From positions 1 to 17,040 of the forward strand of contig PCWO01000019.1 of assembly GCA_002796205.1 (NCBI GenBank): DNA of 17,040 bases, in the 5' to 3' direction. The notes under the pieces are model-generated. The model saw only the letters and a program-made list of their open reading frames with translations. It searched no databases and had not been told where the DNA came from. Both the position numbers and the translations under genes were made by a program. Shown here one piece after another: positions 14,531 to 17,040 of this stretch. The DNA comes from Candidatus Liptonbacteria bacterium CG11_big_fil_rev_8_21_14_0_20_35_14 (GTDB taxonomy: Bacteria > Patescibacteriota > Minisyncoccia > UBA6257 > XYB1-36-10). Each line of letters opens with the position of its first letter. The first letter of the stretch is position 1.

Positions 14531-16213
14531 TTACGGCAATATTTGTTCGGCGGTTATAAACTTTCGAGCGGTTCTTAAATACCATTTTTCAACATCATCA
14601 AATCTGTTTGAGGGCGTAATTATAAGTTTATCTTTAAAGCCTTTTAAATCTTTAGAGGTTATATAGAGATAATTGGGTGAGTTTAAAAATATAGCCGGAA
14701 TATCCCCGATAATTAAGGTTTGAAGAGAAATGAGAGCGCTTTCTTGTTCTATTTTATCAAATGAACTTCTAATTGATTCAATTAGTTTATCGGCTGTTTT
14801 GTTATCGTAGAGAGAAAGATTTAAACCGGGGTTAAATTTTTGGGATGAGTGCCAAAATGAGAAAAGATCTGGGCTTAATCCTAAAATATTTCCAAAAAGA
14901 AGAATTTGGTAGTTACGATCTTTTAGGACCTCGTTGTTTATAGTTTCCGGAGATAAAATAATTGGATTTATTTTAATTCCAATTTGAGCCCAAGTGGTGG
15001 CTAATTCTTGAGCGGTTTTTATAAGAATTTCGGTTTCTGGGACTATAAGATCAAATTCCAACCTTAAGTCTGAATCTTTGGTACTGACTCTAATATTTGA
15101 GTCAACTTCATTATATATCCAGCCTGAATTTTCTAATATTTCATTAGCCTGCTTTAGATTGTCGGTATTTTCTTTAGTATTAAATAAAGAATTATCTAAA
15201 AAATTTGGCGTGACTGGGCCTATGGCTGGTATGGCATATCCGCCTAATGTTTCTCTAATAATTAGGTTTCTATCTATGGCGGTATCCATAGCTAATCTAA
15301 CATTTTTATTTTTTAGAGCCGGATGTGAATTTTGGTTAAAAAAAGCGGCGAAGTATCTTGGGGTCGGTAGAGCTTTTAGGTTTTTATTTCTTTTAATTTG
15401 GTCTATTTGGTTTTTAGTTAAACCACCTAAACCATTTAGGCGGGCTAATATAAAATCTTCAATAGCTTGGTTTGGGTCGGTATAAAAATTAATCTCAAAG
15501 TTTTTTATTAAGGGGGCACCTTTAATATAGGTGTCGTTGGCTATAAATGAATATTTAGTTATAAAACCATCGGTTTTCTTTTTAAAAGAATTAAATTTAT
15601 ATGGTCCGCAACCAATGGGTTGAAGATTATAATCGGACAACCTCCAGTTTGATAAGGGAATGTTTTGATAGATGTGCTCTGGAATTATGAAAAGTTTTTT
15701 AGTATTGTCTTCAAAAAAAGAAAAGGGGGTGTTCAAGGTAAATAAAACTTCTCTTTCGCTAATTCTTTCAGTTTCTACACCTTGCCACGATGAGTTAAGC
15801 GGGGATTTATATTCTGGATCTTGAATTCTATTTATGGTAAAAATAACATCATCACTAGTTAATTGCTCTCCGTCGTGCCAAAGGGCATTTTCTTTTATTC
15901 TAACTTTCCACGTTCTTTCATTTTTTTCAGGAGATATTTTTTCGGCTATGTCGTTTAGACTGCAAAAAGTTAAAGTTATTAAATCTCGGTCAACGTCGTT
16001 ACTGCCTGAAATTATGGGATTTATAAAGTTAGGTTGACCAACAACTCCTTCTATATATAGACCACCTTGAATTGGAACGGCGTGAGTTATTTTAGTAAAG
16101 GTTAAAATGCCAAGAGATATTAAGGCGATAATTGATAAAGATAAAAAGCCGTAGAAATATTTACGTTCTTGATTGGATACTTTTTTAGCGATGCTTTTTA
16201 TTTTATAAAACAA
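14531..16213 (-). CDS. Peptide/nickel-type ABC transporter substrate-binding protein, membrane-anchored
   Basis: The 560-residue protein belongs to SBP_bac_5 (OppA/DppA-like). Visible signatures are GGLYIEGVVGQPNFINPI, WKVRIKENALWHDGEQLTSDDVIFTI, GCGPYKFNSF, and NKNVRLAMDTAIDRNLIIRETLGGYA. A basic N-terminus and one hydrophobic segment (about 22-42) form an uncleaved anchor or signal; no lipobox cysteine is seen. The stretch between LTFCSLN and DIAEKIS lacks about ten residues usually found there. No permease or ATPase gene is in view, so the transport partners are elsewhere or absent. The likely start is TTG 16213, overlapping secG by 11 bases; no ATG suits. It binds peptides in known relatives; the ligand here is unknown. 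Confidence 0.88.
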   Translation of the reverse strand: MFYKIKSIAKKVSNQERKYFYGFLSLSIIALISLGILTFTKITHAVPIQGGLYIEGVVGQPNFINPIISGSNDVDRDLITLTFCSLNDIAEKISPEKNERTWKVRIKENALWHDGEQLTSDDVIFTINRIQDPEYKSPLNSSWQGVETERISEREVLFTLNTPFSFFEDNTKKLFIIPEHIYQNIPLSNWRLSDYNLQPIGCGPYKFNSFKKKTDGFITKYSFIANDTYIKGAPLIKNFEINFYTDPNQAIEDFILARLNGLGGLTKNQIDQIKRNKNLKALPTPRYFAAFFNQNSHPALKNKNVRLAMDTAIDRNLIIRETLGGYAIPAIGPVTPNFLDNSLFNTKENTDNLKQANEILENSGWIYNEVDSNIRVSTKDSDLRLEFDLIVPETEILIKTAQELATTWAQIGIKINPIILSPETINNEVLKDRNYQILLFGNILGLSPDLFSFWHSSQKFNPGLNLSLYDNKTADKLIESIRSSFDKIEQESALISLQTLIIGDIPAIFLNSPNYLYITSKDLKGFKDKLIITPSNRFDDVEKWYLRTARKFITAEQILP

Positions 16214-16424
16214 AATTAAGAATCGATAAGACTATAAAGGCAGTCAAAAAGATGATTGTTAAGTTAAAGATGGTTTTTTCAAAACCCCTTCTTTTGTGGT
16301 GGAAGGTGTTATCACCGCCACCAAAAGCGCTGGAAAGACCGGCAGATCTATCTTGGAGCATTATAAGAATTATAAGAATTATTGATATGGCTATCTGTAA
16401 AATATTTATGATAGTGTCATTCAT
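16203..16424 (-). CDS. secG: Preprotein translocase subunit SecG
   Basis: The 73-residue protein has two membrane segments (about 5-24 and 52-72) joined by the conserved loop LQDRSAGLSSAFGGGDN...RRGFEKTIFN, which is diagnostic for SecG. SecG assists SecYEG in protein export. Its ATG overlaps the end of the upstream membrane-protein gene by 8 bases, and its end overlaps the solute-binding protein start by 11 bases, so translation is probably coupled across all three. Confidence 0.93.
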   Translation of the reverse strand: MNDTIINILQIAISIILIILIMLQDRSAGLSSAFGGGDNTFHHKRRGFEKTIFNLTIIFLTAFIVLSILNFVL

Positions 16425-16785
16425 GTTTATAGCTATATTTGGCTGAAAAGCCTGTGATTAAGCCTATAATACTTATTATTAAAGTCATAAGTATATAGTC
16501 TGTCAATGAGCCTATTGTAAGAGATGGGCTTAAAAAGTCAAGAATATAAAGAAATCCGATATTAATTATATAAACACCTAAGCCTAGGGTTATTAGGATA
16601 ATTGGAGTTAAAATAACTTTAATAATAGGTCTTAAAATAACATTAATTAAAGCTAGGGTAGCGGATAGAGTTATAATAGTATTTAAATTACCCTCAATTT
16701 GAATGGAATTTAGCAATATTAAGCCTAATTCAAAGGCGACTATATTTGAGATGGTAAAAAGTATAATTCTTGGTAATAGACGCAT
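16417..16785 (-). CDS. YvlD/phage holin 4-like membrane protein
   Basis: The 122-residue protein has four predicted membrane segments (about 4-24, 32-50, 55-80, 95-115). The stretch INVILRPIIKVILTPIILITLGLGVYIINIGFLYIL carries the LRP-x-x-K...P-x-x-x-x-T-L-G-L pattern of the YvlD/holin-4 membrane family (PF04020). Its function is poorly known; the holin name reflects similarity only, and nothing else here suggests a phage. It begins nine bases after the gpmI stop and overlaps secG. Confidence 0.82.
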   Translation of the reverse strand: MRLLPRIILFTISNIVAFELGLILLNSIQIEGNLNTIITLSATLALINVILRPIIKVILTPIILITLGLGVYIINIGFLYILDFLSPSLTIGSLTDYILMTLIISIIGLITGFSAKYSYKHE

Positions 16786-16794
16786 GTTTTTATT

Positions 16795-17040
16795 TTACCT
16801 TAAATAAGGCAATAAGCTAATCCCAGTCATATCGCTAGGTTTTGGAATTTCTAAAAGTTCTAAAATGGTTGGAGCAATATCTGAAATAATACCAATGGTG
16901 ACTTCGCCTAGGGGCGGGCGACCAGATTTTTGGAGATGATTGTCTACTAGATAAAAAGGTACGGGATTTTTGGTATTATAGGGATTAGGGATGCCGGTTA
17001 AGGGGTCTACCATATCTTCTATATTGCCGTGGCTACCTAT
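16795..17040 (-). CDS. gpmI: Cofactor-independent phosphoglycerate mutase, C-terminal fragment (5' end outside window)
   Basis: Only the last 81 residues are visible. The segments SHGNIEDMVDPLTG, NPVPFYLVD, ISDIAPTILELLEIPKPSDMTG and SLLPYL align with the C-terminal part of the metal-dependent glycolytic mutase (3-phosphoglycerate to 2-phosphoglycerate). Two expected metal ligands differ: the Asp of the usual ADHGN is Ser (GSHGN), and the His of HTxNPVP is Asn (NTKNPVP). An extra run GRPPLGEVTI, encoded by a palindromic element, sits between the HLQ and DIAPTIL segments. The changes raise the possibility of an inactive or repurposed family member, although the rest of the active site is outside the window. 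It heads the visible part of the operon continuing to holA. Confidence 0.85.
   Translation of the reverse strand: MGSHGNIEDMVDPLTGIPNPYNTKNPVPFYLVDNHLQKSGRPPLGEVTIGIISDIAPTILELLEIPKPSDMTGISLLPYLR
16905..16920. repeat. Intragenic palindromic element in gpmI (encodes GRPPLGE)
   Basis: On the plus strand CGCC (16905-16908), loop TAGG, GGCG (16913-16916) is followed by a second GGCG (16917-16920). This is the same arm-loop-arm-extra-arm layout as the ileS element. It is GC-rich against an AT-rich gene and encodes residues absent from standard mutases at this point. Confidence 0.7.

Noticed and set aside
16417..16785. Phage holin implying a prophage
   Set aside because: The family is named for weak similarity; neighbours are housekeeping genes and no phage genes are present.

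Overview
This window reads as a chromosomal segment of a low-GC bacterium of the Candidate Phyla Radiation (Patescibacteria/Parcubacteria-like). That placement is an inference. It rests on the AT-rich DNA, small compact core genes, a eukaryote-like (type 2) IleRS, a short HolA, a membrane-anchored Clp-like ATPase, short palindromic elements inserted in frame inside core genes, and the absence of clear Shine-Dalgarno sites. TGA is used as a stop (polA, yvlD-like gene, the 12.4 kb membrane gene), so the code is the standard bacterial one and not the SR1/Gracilibacteria code. No rRNA, tRNA, CRISPR array, phage or transposase gene was seen.

Layout. 1-278 (+): 3' end of polA. 279-675: non-coding, with a striking 140-bp nested inverted-repeat element (340-479). 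676-2001 (+): a two-TM PAS histidine kinase without a response regulator beside it. 2155-3924 (+): ribonuclease J, ending in a terminator shared with the convergent ileS. 3961-7365 (-): ileS, which carries a complete-looking histidine-phosphatase (RHG) domain inside the synthetase and a separate 7-codon palindromic insertion. 7430-9382 (+): a compact run smpB, ssrA (tmRNA), infC, rpmI, rplT. 9429-12743 (-): a small membrane protein, a membrane-anchored Clp/AAA+ protein with a degenerate first ATPase site, and a Nudix hydrolase, probably one operon. 12802-13706 (+): a family-4-like uracil-DNA glycosylase that has lost all four Fe-S cysteines, then rpsT. 13742-17040 (-): a tight operon read from the right edge: gpmI (partial), a YvlD/holin-4-like membrane protein, secG, a membrane-anchored peptide-type solute-binding protein, and holA.

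Themes. Most genes serve information processing: translation (IleRS, IF3, L35, L20, S20), ribosome rescue (SmpB and tmRNA), RNA decay (RNase J), and replication and repair (Pol I, HolA, UDG). Several genes have a -10 hexamer whose predicted transcription start falls on or within a few bases of the start codon, so leaderless mRNAs look common here. The most unusual items are the phosphatase domain embedded in IleRS, the family of short palindromes inserted in coding genes and in a terminator, the 140-bp element near the left edge, the membrane AAA+ operon, and loss of metal- or cluster-binding residues in UDG and in the visible part of the phosphoglycerate mutase.
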